Part shown: piece after piece, positions 1 to 11,545 of the stretch
Layout: every line of letters begins with the position of its first letter
How positions within the stretch are numbered: position 1 is the first letter of the stretch
Source: Ursus arctos
Taxonomy: Eukaryota; Chordata; Mammalia; Carnivora; Ursidae
Direction of reading: 5' to 3'
DNA length: 64,000 nucleotides
Assembly (NCBI RefSeq): GCF_023065955.2
Contig: NW_026622797.1
Span: forward strand, 55,363,689-55,427,688
Program-made: the position numbers and the translations under genes
The notes under the pieces: generated by a model
Database searches by the model: none
Told to the model about the DNA's origin: nothing
The model's input: the letters and a program-made list of their open reading frames with translations, nothing else

Positions 1-364
1 TCCTGGATCTGTGATTTGGTGTCTGACATTAATTTGGGAGAACATTCTCATTTATTATTGTTTTTAAGATTTATTCTGTTTTTTTTTCTTCTCTCTTTTA
101 CTTCTGCTGATATTCCTATTATATGTATGTTATACCTTTTGTCAACATTCCACAGTTCTTGAATATTATGTTCTCTCTCTCTCTTTTTATTTTTTTCCAT
201 GTCTGTTTATTTTGTTTTTCAGTTTTGGACTTTATCTAGTGAGATATTCTCAAGCTCAGAGATTCTTTCCTCAGCCATGTCCAGTCTGTAATGTAACCAT
301 AAAAGGCATTCCTCATTTCTGTTACAGTGTTTTTTATCTGCAGTATTTCTTTTTGGTTCCTTGG
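1..364 (-). mobile_element. Old L1, ORF1 coiled-coil region (left part)
   Basis: Read on the minus strand, this segment gives the mammalian L1 ORF1 coiled-coil region. The track around 250-340 is the complement of the part encoding residues like 'MKNAF' and 'SRLDTAEERISELED'. Frame breaks and stops are present, so it is a dead fossil. It continues at 1006-1320 after an interruption by a later L1 insertion. The element runs off the left window edge. Confidence 0.75.
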
Positions 365-990
365 TTTTTTTTCGTTTTTTTGTTTTGTTTTGTTTTGTTT
401 TTTCAGTTTTTTTATTTTAATTCCAGTTAGTTAACACACAGTGTTATATTAGTTTCAAGTGTATGATATAGTGATTCAATAACACCATACATCACCCAGT
501 GTTCATCATAACAAGTGCTCTCCTTAATCCTCATCATCTATTTCGCCCAACCCACCACCCACCACCCCTTTAGTAAACATCAATGTGTTCTCTATAATTA
601 AGTCTGTTTCTTGGTTTTTCTCTCTCTCCCTCCCTCCTTTTTTTTCCCCTTTGCTCATTTGTTTTGTTTCCTAAATTCCACATGTAAGTGAAATCATATG
701 GTATTTGTCTTTCTGTGACTTATTTCACTTAGCGTTATACTCTCTAGATCCATCCATCTCTTTGCAAATGACTAGATTTCATTTCCTATGACTGAATAAT
801 ATTCCATTGTGTATATATATCCCATCTTCTTTATCCATTCATCTATCAATAGATACTTGGGTTGCTTCCATAATTTGCTATAATAAATTAGTGTTTTTGT
901 GTTCTTTGGGAAATGCCTGGTAGTGTGATTGCTATATCATAGGGTAGTACTATTTTGAACTTTTTGAGGAATCTCCATACTGTTTTCCAT
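365..990 (-). mobile_element. L1 3' end inserted into the older L1
   Basis: A 5'-truncated L1 lies on the minus strand. Its A-rich tail appears as the poly-T/TTTTG run at 366-430. The body follows the end of ORF2 and the 3'UTR in reverse, with 'gaataatattccattgtg' near 794 and 'gaggaatctccatactg' near 966. Flanks 'ttttggttcctt' (351-362) and 'ttttggttcttt' (992-1003) form a 12-bp target-site duplication with one mismatch. The host sequence on both sides is one older L1. Confidence 0.8.
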
Positions 991-1005
991 CTTTTGGTTC
1001 TTTGA

Positions 1006-1320
1006 ATATTCGCACACTTTTTAAATTACATTTCCCATATTTTCTTTCATGCTGTCTACTTTATCCGTTAAATCCCTTACTATTTTAATATAATCATAAT
1101 TGTTTTAAATTCTCAGTCGGATAATTCTAATATCCCTTCCTTATCAGAGTCTGATTTCCTCAGCACTGGTTCCTATAGAGGCTGCAATAAGGTTCAAATA
1201 ATTTAAGGTCCCCTTGTCATCTCTCCAATTTTGGGAGCAGTGGGTTGCCTTGTGGCTTCAATTCTCTTACAGATGGAAGAAATATTTCTGATTTTTTAGT
1301 TTGTTCAGATTTTTATATAA
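1006..1320 (-). mobile_element. Old L1, 5' side of ORF1 (right part)
   Basis: This is the continuation of the minus-strand L1 at 1-364. The text 'gctgtctactttatccgtt' and 'ataattctaatatccc' is the antisense of the L1M region upstream of the ORF1 coiled coil. Similarity fades after about 1200, so the right boundary is approximate. Confidence 0.6.
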
Positions 1321-1335
1321 TAAGACAGAGTGGCA

Positions 1336-1522
1336 GGGTGCCTGTGTGGCTTAGTCGGTTGGGCCTTCGGCTCTGGTCATGATTCCAGGGTCCTGGGATT
1401 GAGCTCCATGTCCAGCTCCCCACTCAGTGGGAAGCCTGATTCTCCCTCTCCCTGTGCTTGCTGCTCCCCCTGCTTATGCTCTCTCTCTCTGTCTAATAAA
1501 TAAATAAAATCTTTTTAAAAAC
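1336..1522 (+). mobile_element. CAN-SINE (tRNA-Lys derived)
   Basis: The head 'gggtgcctgtgtggcttag' is followed by an A-box-like 'tggcttagtcgg', a polypyrimidine body and an 'aataaataaataaaatc' tail. Target duplications 'aagacagagtggca' (1322-1335) and 'aaggcagagtggca' (1523-1536) differ at one base. That gives exact borders and indicates a moderately old insertion. Confidence 0.95.
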
Positions 1523-1539
1523 AAGGCAGAGTGGCATCT

Positions 1540-2830
1540 TCTAAACTTCTTACATACTGGAAGCCAGAAAGCTTCCTAATCTTTAAACATTAATTCTAAT
1601 TTGCCTAAAAAGTCATCTCTGTATCAGGAATATTACATGAATATTTTGCTAATATAATTTGTAAACCTTTAATAAATAAACTAAACTTACACATTCTTCA
1701 AACCATATTTACAAGCCTTTTACTCCTTCTTTTAACTCAAGCTCTTTTTTTCTAGTAAGTGGTAACAAAGATTACTACTTGATTACAGATATCAGTTTAG
1801 TTTTAATAGCAGAAGTTTCCTACACAGTCAAAGCTTCATCATTATTTTTCTTTTGGAATTCGTAACTATTTATCAGGACTAGATATTCCTAGAGTATGCA
1901 CATAATGATCAATTTATTTTCAAATTTTCTGTGAGAAATGGAGAAAGGCTAGATATAACAAATCTATTTTGACACACATACACACAAAGTAAAAATTTTA
2001 CAGCTGTTTTAAATGATCTCTTTGTTTTTGACAAACATATAATTTCCTAATTTTTTTGTTTTTGTTTTTTTTTCACTTTTTGTTCTAAGTACCTCTCAAA
2101 TAAAGAGTCTTACTTATGTCAAAATAATAAGAAAGTTAAGCAAGGTTTCTGGGCACTAGATCAGTGTGTAAAAATGCTTAGCATTTCTATGCACTAAAAA
2201 TAAAAATTTATAATTTATAGAATAAAGAGATTAAAAATAAGAAAGAATCCAGATTTTTGTTTTAAATAATGACTCATTTAGGCTTTTCAATTTAGAGAAT
2301 TGAAGATGGCAAAAGATCATCTTAATTTTGGTAGAAATTGTACTACTTTAATACATGTCTGCTGGCAGTAACAGTTTGGAGTGGTTCACTCTTACAAATT
2401 ATTGAAATATCAAATAGGAAACAATAAATAGAATCATTTAAAAAGAGGTGAATCTGTAAAAGTTCATGAATCTGTGATAATGTTCATAGAAGGAGAAATA
2501 AGACAAAGTAGGCTAAGTGAAAATCCACCAAAACCAATAGGTGGAAATAGTGTTCAATTTTAAAAAATAACTAATAAGTAGTAATTTTTTGTAGATGGAT
2601 ATATGATCATAAATAAGAGTTAGAAATTTGATCTAGGGAAATGGATTCCCCCATTTTTTCTGAATAAACTCAGTTATCTACAGAGATGCCTCTCTTTTGT
2701 CAAGTTCTATATCTTTGGCAAAAAAAAAAAAAATCCACTTATAAAATTGTGGTATCTTCTTGATAACTTAAAATCTTCTCATATAACACTAAAATTAGTA
2801 TTATTAAAAATATTCCTGTATTCTTTAAAA
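1540..2830. other. AT-rich sequence, nothing assigned
   Basis: I recognise no gene, RNA or repeat family here. There are short A- and T-runs, such as 13 A at about 2720-2732, and no long open frame. It may hold repeats too decayed to name by eye. Confidence 0.5.
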
Positions 2831-2835
2831 AATGC

Positions 2836-3084
2836 TTATCACTCATCAGGGAAATGCGATTCAAAACCACAATGAGATACCACCTCACCTCTGTCAGGTT
2901 GGCTATTTACCTATTTATCTAAAGAAAAAAAAAAACAATTAGAAGAGATATATGCAACTCTATGTTCATTGTAATATTATTTACAATAGCCAAGATATGG
3001 AAACAGCATAAATGTTCATCCATGGATGAATGGATAAAGAACACTGGTGTGTATGTATGTATGTGTGTGTGTGTGTGTGTATAT

Positions 3085-3139
<55 letters not shown>

Positions 3140-3617
3140 ATGGAATACTACTCAGCTATAAAAAGGAAAGAATTAAATCTTGCCATTTGCAACAATATGG
3201 CTGGACCTAAAGGGTATCATATTAAGTGAAATAAGTCAGAGAAATACAAATATCATACAATTTCACTTATATGCAGCATCTAAAAAAACAAAACACATGA
3301 ACAAGCAAACAAAACAGAAACAGACTCATAGATACAGGAAACAAACTATTGGTTACCAGAATGGGAAGGGTTAAGGAGTAGGCAAAATAGGTGAAGGAGA
3401 TTAAGAGCTACTAAATTCCAGTTATAAAATAAATGTTATAAAGATGTAGTGTACAGCAGAGAAAATATAGTCAACAATATTACAATAATTTTGTATGGTA
3501 ACAGATGGTAGCTAGACTTATCATGAGGTCCTTTTCTAATGTATAAAAATATTGAATTAACATAATGTACACCTGAATCTAATAGGACATTGTGTGTCAA
3601 TTATACTTCAAAAAAGT
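2836..3617 (+). mobile_element. L1 3' end (end of ORF2 plus 3'UTR)
   Basis: A plus-strand L1 fragment. The 'ccacaatgagataccacct' block (2867-2885) and 'atttacaatagccaagat' are the conserved C-terminal part of ORF2. 'atggaatactactcagc' (3138 onward) and 'gtgaaataagtcagag' continue toward the 3'UTR, which ends near 'caattatacttcaaaa'. Part of ORF2 is missing after about 2905. A TG/TA microsatellite has grown inside it. The 82- and 60-residue frames here are L1 and microsatellite artefacts. Confidence 0.85.
3047..3139. repeat. (TG)n/(TA)n microsatellite
   Basis: This is a compound run of GTAT, then GT with one interruption ('atatac'), then AT. It lies exactly where the L1 consensus has a short 'tatatata' motif, so it probably expanded from that seed. 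It is likely length-variable between individuals. Confidence 0.95.
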
Positions 3618-3739
3618 ATTCCAAAATTGCAGATACTATTGTAACATAACGTTTAGTGAAAATTGTCGAAAATAAAGTATTGAGGCAGTTGTAAAATATA
3701 TAACAATAATTTCTTTCCAAGGTATCTCAAGTGAATTTT

Positions 3740-3924
3740 CTTTTTATTCTTTTTTTTAAAGATTTTATTTATTTATTTGAGAGAGAGAGAGCAAGAGAGC
3801 ACAAACAGGGTGAAGGGCAGAGGGAGAAGCAGACTCCCCTCTGAGCAGGGAGCCTGATGCAGGTCTCCAGGATCATGACCTGGGCCAAAGGCAGACGCTT
3901 AACCACTTGAGCCACTCAGGCATG
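3740..3924 (-). mobile_element. CAN-SINE, minus strand
   Basis: The tail reads 'aaagattttatttatttatt', followed by a GA-rich body. The reversed tRNA head ends near 'gccactcaggcatg'. Perfect target duplications 'ctcaagtgaatttt' lie at 3726-3739 and 3925-3938. Confidence 0.95.
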
Positions 3925-3939
3925 CTCAAGTGAATTTTT

Positions 3940-4540
3940 TTAAGTATTTAGTTATGTTAGTGGTTACATTTATTATGCTTTTTATTTTATTTTAACTTCA
4001 TTTTTTTACTGACTGTGAATATTCTGCCCATTACCTATTAGATTAAGCTATGTTTTTATATTCTGGGGGTTTGGATTGTGCTGAACGGCACATGCATTAT
4101 TCTTCAGTGAGCAACATGACTTTCAATGGAAGTGTTTAATGAGTAATACAGAATCTCCCTCTCCACATTTTCTGATTTTTTCCCCAAGCAAGCACAGTTG
4201 TTATTTATTTGGTGGTCTCTGTCACATGATCAGTGCCTACTATTTCTAAAAACTCTATCAAGTTTATACAGAATGGCTTCTAGCTTGTCCTGTCAAAGGG
4301 ATATGTAGCAGTTTCAATCTACACAAAGCGTTATACTTATCCATCCATCAGGTCACCACTTATATTTTTCTCCACACAGAATAAATGTTGAACCACCTAG
4401 TGTGTAATGTTCTCTGGAGAAGGTTTATCTTTACTTTGAAAGACGGGTAATTATCAGTCTGTATCCATATTCAACTTTTTCATCCTATGTACCACATATA
4501 TCTAAATTGATCTTTTAAAAATGTCTAGATTTAATGCTTG
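3940..4540. other. Unassigned AT-rich sequence
   Basis: No recognisable gene, RNA or repeat. No frame of note is present. Confidence 0.4.
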
Positions 4541-4544
4541 TACT

Positions 4545-4740
4545 TCCTTGTTTGGAATCCATCAATGGATTCCTGCATTTTTCTTGTTCTTTTTTTCTTC
4601 TTGATAACTTCAACGCTACTGTTGCTCCCAAGATCTAGGCCCCACCTAGTTCTCCAACCTCATCTACAATGCTATTATTCTCTTCCTATTAGAATCTAAG
4701 CTCTAGCCATGCTAATCTTCTCTGAGCTCTCAAAATCAAT
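4545..4740 (+). mobile_element. L2 fragment (probable)
   Basis: A degraded match to the L2 LINE 3' part: 'ggcttcc'-like text ('atcaatggattcctgc'), then 'aggccccacctagttctcc', 'aacctcatctac' and 'ctctagccatgctaatctt'. These follow in the same order as in L2. Identity is low, so the borders are soft. Confidence 0.5.
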
Positions 4741-4764
4741 AGAACCCTTTAAATTAAATTCCAC

Positions 4765-6842
4765 GCAGAAAAAGCATATGCAAAGTACAACATCCATTCA
4801 TAATAAAAACCCTGAAAAAAGTAGTTTTAGAGGGAACATAACTCAACATAATAAAGGCCATATATAAAAGCCCACAGCTATCAACACAGTCAATGGTGAA
4901 AAACTGAGAGCTTTTCCCCTGGGATTGGTAACAAGGTGGGAATGTCCACTCTCATCACTTTTATTTAACATAGTACTGGAAGTCCTAGCCACAGCAATCA
5001 AAGAAGAAAAAGAAAGGAAAGCATCAAAATTGGTAAGGAAGAAGTAAAACTCTCAGGTCACAGGATATACAGAAACCCATTGTATTTCTGTACACTAATA
5101 ATGAAGTAGCAGAAAGAAAAATTAAGAAAACAATCCCATTTATAATTGCACCAAAAACAATAAAATGCCTAGGAAGGAACTTAACCAAGTAGGTAAAAGA
5201 CTCAAACACCCAAAACTATAAAGCATTGTTGAAAAAAATTGAAGAAGACACAAATGGAAAGATATTCTGTGCTCATGGATTGGAAGAACAAATATTGTTA
5301 AAATGTCCATATTATCCAAAGCAATCTACAGATTTAAGGGAATCTCTATTCAAATACCAATAGCATTTTTCACCGAACTGGAACAAATCACCCTAAAATT
5401 TGTATGGAACCACAAAACACCAAAATGACCAAAATAATCTTGAAGAAGACAAAATTGGTGGTATCACAATCCCAGATTTCAAGATATACTACAAAGCTGC
5501 AGTAATCAAAACAGTACAGTACCAGCACAAAAATAGACACATAGATCAATGGAACAGAATAGAAAGCCCAGAAATAAAGCCATGATTATATGGTCATTTA
5601 ATCTTTGACAAAAGAGGCAAGAATATGCAATGAGAAAAAGTGTCTTCAACAAATGGTACTGAGAAAACTGGACAGCAACATGCAAAAGAATGAAACTGGA
5701 CCACTGTCTCCCATCATACACAAAAATAAACTCAAAATGGATTAAAGACCTAAATGAAAGACCCGAAGCCCTAAAAATCCTAGAAGAGAGCACAGACAGT
5801 AATTTCTCTGACATTGATCGTAGCAACATTTTTCTAGGTATGTCTCCTGTGGGGAAACAAAAGCAAAAATAAACCATTGGGACTACATCAAATAAAAATG
5901 ATTTTTCACAGCAAAGAAAACAATCAACAAAACTAAAAGACAATTTACTGAATGGGAGAAGAAATTTGCAAATGATATATCTGATAAGGGGTTAATATAA
6001 AAAAATATTGAAAAAACTTACACAAGTTCCTTAACACCAAAAAAAAAAATTAATAAAGTTAAAAATGGGCAGAAGACATGAACAGATATTTCTCCAGAGA
6101 AGACATACAGATAGATGGTCAACAGATACATGAAAAGATGCTCAACATCACTAATAATCTGGGAAATGAAAATCAAAACCACAATGAGATATTACCTCAG
6201 ACTTGTCACAATGGCTAAAATAAAAAACAGAAACAAGTGCTGGCAGGGATGTGGAGAAAATATAACCCTAGTGCACAGCTGGTGGGAATGCAAAGTAGTG
6301 CAGCCACTATGGAAAGCAGTATGGAGGTTCCTCAAAATATTAAGAATAGAATTACCATATAATCCAGTAATTCTTCTGCTGGGTATTTACTCAAAGAATA
6401 TGAAAACACTAATCTGAAATGATATATGCAGCCCTATGTTTATTGCAGCATTTTTTACAATTGCCAAATTATGAAAGCAACTCAAATGCCTATTGATAGA
6501 TGAATAAATAAAGAAGACATGGTATGCATATACAAAGGAATATTATTCGACCATAAAAAGAATGAAATGTCATTTGTGGCGCCATGGATGATCTAGAGGA
6601 TATAATACTAAGTGAAGTAAGTCAGTCAGAGAAAGAAACAGAAAACTAAACTCTTAAATATAGAGGACAAACTGGTGGTTACCAGAGAGGAGATGAGTGG
6701 AATGATGGGTATACTAAATGAAGAGGAAATAAGAGTACAGTTATTGTGATGAGCACTGAGCATTACTGAACCCTTATATTTATCGTACACCTGAAACTAA
6801 TATAACACTGTCAATTATACTGGAATTAATATTTTAAAAAAG
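4765..6842 (+). mobile_element. 5'-truncated L1, 3' part of ORF2 plus 3' end
   Basis: About 2 kb of sense-strand L1. It starts in the reverse transcriptase region ('gaaaaagcat...caacatccattcat'), passes 'gtcaatggtgaaaaactgag' and 'atagacacatagatcaatgg', and ends with 'acacctgaaactaat' and an A-rich tail near 6835. Many stops and frameshifts break ORF2. Open pieces remain at 5690-5872 and 6115-6417, both in the C-terminal region. The stretch that should encode the catalytic F/YADD motif, expected just after the 'KEEVKLS'-like codons, is deleted near 5054. The element is therefore inactive. The 145-residue frame at 5506-5943 on the minus strand is only its antisense shadow. Confidence 0.92.
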
Positions 6843-7109
6843 AATTAATGTCTTTAGTCAATACATACTTTGCTTACATCATAGTAATAATTCTCCACTT
6901 TTAAGGTTGTCTCTTTTTGACCATGATTAAATTTTAATTACTATTTTTCTCAGTTGTTACTTTCTTGAAATTCTGATCAGCATCAATTGTCATTATTATG
7001 TCATTTTTCTTTTATACTTGCTTTTCAGTATTGTTTCCTAACTTTGATTAAAAAGATCTCTTGGGTCCAGATAGGACACAATTAGAAAAAAAAAGAAAAA
7101 GAAAAAAAA

Positions 7110-7565
7110 CGGCTGTTATCATGTGAATGAGTTCTGGTACTTGTGAGAAAGTAAAATACGGCCCCTTCTGCAGGCAAACTGTGAAGTTCCTAACTGAACA
7201 TAAACTATGCTCAAGCAAGTCCCATTGCAACCACAAAAATGACTGAACATCTCCCTCTTCTGACTAGTTTCTTTAACATTGACAACTTTGGCCATACTTT
7301 CATCCTTTTGGCTGTAGATCAAAATAATAATAAAATATCTAATCACCAAATTTCCATTATTTCTTAACACATCCAGGCCAGACCTGATCCTGTCTTCTTT
7401 TATCCATACGACTTATAATCATGCTCCAATATCACAAATCCTTTAAGAGGACCCTTGCTCTGTTTATTGAGACATGTCCATGGTTCCTCTATAATTAGTA
7501 AATAAATCTCTTGTTTTAAGTAAGAGTGTTCCTGGAGATGTTTGTTCAATGAGCTTTACAACATG
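7110..7565 (+). mobile_element. Possible LTR (ERV1-like), uncertain
   Basis: The layout resembles an LTR end. A polyadenylation-like 'aataaatctcttgtttt' sits near 7500, followed by a U5-like 'gttcctggagatgtttgttc'. Just upstream lies a block with 'atcacaaatcctttaag'. I cannot name the family and see no clean TG...CA ends. Decayed unique sequence is an alternative. Confidence 0.35.
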
Positions 7566-7569
7566 TGTA

Positions 7570-8235
7570 AAATGTTTTTGGAATATCCCATAAAATTTTA
7601 ATTTTTGCAATTACCAATGAAAATTCCACATATTTACAATTATTCCAGCTAATTATAGTATTAAAATAATATTTACATCATATTTGAACTGTCAGAGTAT
7701 CTTACAGGGTCTTTTAAGCCATCCTCACATTCTGTTTCTTGATTTGTCTGCTCTTTTACCTAGGGTCATATACTTCAGTGGCAGAGCCAGCAATTTCTTT
7801 AGTGTCATGATCCATGTTTTTGATAAATGTAACATAAAAAATATACATCACTTATAATAAAAATATTTCATTTTACTATCATGCTCTAGGTGCAGATTTT
7901 AAGATAATGCATACAATTAAAAGAAATATATTTTCTTCATAAAGTTCTGCTCTTAGTTAGGAACAAATATTTATCTCAGCAATATTTTGACTATAGAAAT
8001 AGGCTTATTAAAACCTGTTTAAATTTTAGCTCAAGGAATTATTCTATATCAGATATTAAGCTAACTTTTTAATCTCAGATGTATTAAAACATATCATGCT
8101 CTGTCTTTCATTGGCTATATAAGTAAATTTTATCCCAATAGTACATATTCTCTTACTTTGATAAAAGTTGCAACTTTTCCCTTATAATTTTGCCAAGCAT
8201 AGAATTCAGATGTAGTTACTACGAAGATCCCATCA
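7570..8235. other. Unassigned AT-rich sequence
   Basis: No repeat or gene signature was recognised. The sequence is mostly A/T with short runs only. Confidence 0.4.
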
Positions 8236-8240
8236 GTCTG

Positions 8241-8835
8241 TTATTTTATTTTTTTAATGGACCCCTTTATATTTTTAAATAAACTTTTTATTTTAAACAA
8301 TGATAAGCTTACAGAAAAGTATTGAATATAGTAGAAAAAAATTTCCATGTATCCCAAACGAGTTGCTCCTGTAATATCATCTTGCATTAATATAGTACCT
8401 CTGTTACAATTAATGAACCAATACCGACACACTATTATTAATCAAAAGCCATAGGTTATTCATATTTCATTAGTTTTTACTTAACATTATTTTTCTGTTT
8501 CTGGATCTAATTTAGACATCATATTACAGTTAGTAGCCATGTTTCCTTAGGCTTCTGTTGGCCATAGCAGCTTCTCAGACTACTTTTTTTTTTTCCATGA
8601 CCTTGAGCGTTTCGAGGCATACACATTAGGTATTTTGTAAAATATTCTTTCTTCCAAAGTGGGTATTCCATTTTGCTTTGTAGCCAGGAGTTAAGGAGAG
8701 TTCCTGGTGCTCTGCATCTTTTCCAAGAATTGATATTTTCAGTGTTTTGAATTTCAATCATTCTAATAGATGTGTAGTAGTATCTTATTGTTTAAACTCG
8801 TATTTCTCAAATATGCCAATATGTCAAGACAAAAT
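8241..8835 (-). mobile_element. Old L1 3' region, antisense (probable)
   Basis: The text 'taaacttttt', 'cttacagaaaag', 'ttaatatagtacctctgtt', 'aatgaaccaatac' and 'tttccttaggcttctgttgg' follows the antisense of an old L1M-type 3' region. It then enters 'gtgtagtagtatcttattg', the complement of the L1 'caatgagataccac' block. Divergence is high. Confidence 0.55.
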
Positions 8836-9344
8836 AGCCTCAATTAAAAATCTCATTGAATGTTACATTCTATAAGATTTTGTTACTACGATGTTATTTC
8901 ATCTACCATTTTATACATAACTATTGTGGGTTTATTACTATAAAACAGGCATAGACAGTGGTGGATTGAATGAAATTAGGTGGTCTAGGTTCTCTCAGGA
9001 TTGGAATCGCAAAGGGTTGGGTAATGTTCTGTAGGTATAATGGTAATACACCGTTAAGTGTCAGGATATAAGATGTGCACAGCACACTATCAGAATCAGT
9101 GGACTAGTCATGTATTAGGGTCCGGAAAGTATTTAAGTGTCAGAATGTCTGAAAAGATATAAAGGTAACCCAGTTATGAAAACATATAATATTAACCCAA
9201 TGATAGATTATTTTGTCTTCTAAAATTGAATAGGTTACTTAAAAAATACATAAGAACTAGTGAAGTAGCCAAATGTAGAAGAAACTAGGTAAACTTTTTT
9301 CTAAGTTACCATGCTAGTTTCAATTTAAAGAAACATATTGTTAG

Positions 9345-9539
9345 GGGTGCCTGTGTGGCTCAGCCATTAAGCATCTGCATTCAGCCCAGGTCATGATCCC
9401 AGGGTCCTGGGATCGAGTCCTACATCTGGCTCCCCTCTCCGTGGGAAGCCTGCTTCTCCATCTCACACTCCCCTTGCTTGTGTTCTCTCTCTCGCTGTCT
9501 CTGTCAAATAAATAAATAAAATCTTAAAAAAAAATAAAG
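9345..9539 (+). mobile_element. CAN-SINE
   Basis: A complete copy with tRNA head, polypyrimidine body and 'aaataaataaataaaatctt' tail. A perfect 18-bp target duplication 'aaagaaacatattgttag' lies at 9327-9344 and 9540-9557. Confidence 0.97.
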
Positions 9540-9559
9540 AAAGAAACATATTGTTAGAA

Positions 9560-11095
9560 AATATAATACTATGAAAATAGTGATATAAAAATGGTTTAGA
9601 GTCTAGTATGTTTTAAAGTTGTAAAAATTAAGTTATTTTCCTGAAGATATTTCAATAATAAAAATTTCATGTGGCTAGCACATAAATAGAAAACCTGAAT
9701 CTAAGCACATCTGGTGTTTGATGATTGGCCATTGCTTAAGAGTAACACTTTTTCCTGTAATATCACCATCCAAGATCAGCATCAACACAGTTCTATACAC
9801 TTACCACCTTTATAATCCACTGTTATGACAAATAAAGCATATGGCCCCTTAATCAGAGCAGCAAGCTCTCATAAACAGTATAGTGACAGGGTTTTAATTT
9901 ATTTTCCCCAAAACCACAAACTAGAAAAAATGATAAATTATAATTTATAGCAGTAGAAAATATTATAAATATTTGGAAAGTTGTTATAAGCAGTGGAAAA
10001 CTGTTAAAAACAATAGTTGCATGCATAATGCAAATTGTATTAATCAATTAATGAAGTATCTTTGTTTTGTTAATGGTGATGTAGGAAGACTAATGCTGGG
10101 TAAGTTATCAAATCAGAAAGTAAAATTGCTCTTCTACTTGAGTAGATTGGTTTTCAATTATCATAAATACCAGAGTAATGACTGTGAATATCTATTACCA
10201 GCAAGGTGCAACTAGACATCATTTAAACATTCAACATATATGTAAAATATATGATATGTTTAAAGGATTAATGGAAGGACAAAATCATCATTAGAGAATC
10301 AGTTTAGTTGTCAGAAAATGTGTCCAGGACAATCAAATTCTCTGCGTTTTACTGACTTATTCTCCTGTAAATTGAGAAAATTAATAAAGTCCATGGCTCA
10401 ATAAAGGAACAAATAAGATAAAGGAGGACTCTTGTATTTTACAGAAATAATTCTACTGAAAGCAATCTGCTCTTTATCACTCAGCTGAATGAGAACAGCT
10501 GAGGAAAAACCGTGTCTAAGTACAATAAAGAATGATATATGCTGAGACTTCAGTGGCTAAGAGCAAACTGTGATGATTCACTGAAGCCATGTTATGAAGA
10601 AAAGTGATCAGAAATTATTATCCACAAAGGGGGTAGATTTAATAATTTATTTTATCTTGTTTAAGGAGGAGAAAGGGAGAAATGTCTCAGGTCTAGTTTA
10701 GGGAATTCTCTTAAATTTTCTCTTTAGTTAGGAAAGCAGTATATTCTAGAATGATATTATGTGTAAAGAAACCAAAAAAAATCATATATAACCTACTTTC
10801 TAGGTTCTAGACAATGTTAAAATCTTCAAATATTTATTTCGATTATGTTTAATTAATTGAGTTTCTTCAAGTTTATCTATCTCGCTTTATCCATCTTACC
10901 TCTATTTTTAACTGATTGCCAAAGCAAGTCATTTTTAATTAAATTAGAAATTTATTAATAACTATTGCATTAATTGCATGATATCTATCACATGGATTTT
11001 CTTATAATATTACAGAATGATATGGTTTCATATTTGTGCTATATGTTAAAAGTAATAATGAACCTTATGTAATTCTTATTGTATGCAATGCTTCA
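9560..11095. other. Unassigned AT-rich sequence
   Basis: About 1.5 kb without a recognisable repeat or gene. The short frames at 9853-10047 (minus) and 9973-10215 (plus) overlap on opposite strands, resemble no family I know, and are probably chance. Confidence 0.45.
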
Positions 11096-11099
11096 TTGT

Positions 11100-11225
11100 A
11101 ATTATTTTGCTTAGGTAACTCCTTTTATCCCTACAAAAGCACCTATGAATGAGACATTAATAGCATTCCCATTTCATATCTGAGAACTCGCAGGCACAAA
11201 AAGGTCAAATAACTAACCTAGGAAA
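11100..11225 (-). mobile_element. MIR SINE fragment
   Basis: Antisense MIR core. 'taactccttttatccctac', 'cctatgaatgagacatta', 'cccatttcatatctgag' and 'aaggtcaaataactaac' follow the classical MIR core and its 3' side in reverse. Confidence 0.65.
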
Positions 11226-11228
11226 TGT

Positions 11229-11545
11229 GGTAGATAGAATAATGGTTCCTGAAAGACACATCCTAATCTTTGGAATCTGTGACTACATTACCTTATAAGG
11301 CAAAAGGAAATTTCCAAATGTGAATAAGGTCTACAGACCTCAGAATTATCCAGTTGGGCCTGGTCTACTCATAGGAGCCCTTTTTCCCACAGTAAATAGA
11401 AGGAGGTCAATTAGGGAGATACAAAGCCTAAGAAGAACTTAATCTACCATTGCTGGCTCTGAAGATGAAGAATGGGGAGCACAAGCCAAGAAGTGCAGTG
11501 CTTCCAGAAGCTGAGAATGACCACCTCTCCCAGCTCCTTTAATCT
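11229..11545 (+). mobile_element. MLT1-type LTR (ERVL-MaLR)
   Basis: Matches the MLT1 LTR plan in sense: 'tagatagaataatggttcc', 'cacatcctaatctttggaa', 'ttaccttataaggcaaaag', 'tgctggctctgaagatg', 'agccaagaagtgcag' and 'ccagaagctgagaatg'. It appears to be a solo LTR, with no internal retroviral sequence next to it. The 3' end is degraded. Confidence 0.7.

Noticed and set aside
5506..5943. 145-residue minus-strand open frame, the longest in the window
   Set aside because: It is the exact antisense of L1 ORF2 sequence in the 2-kb L1 and has no own signature.
6115..6417. 100-residue plus-strand frame with plausible protein composition
   Set aside because: It is the C-terminal part of the L1 ORF2, already covered by the L1 entry.
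9345..9420. tRNA-like heads with A and B boxes
   Set aside because: All occur at the 5' ends of CAN-SINEs with target duplications. No free-standing tRNA gene was found.
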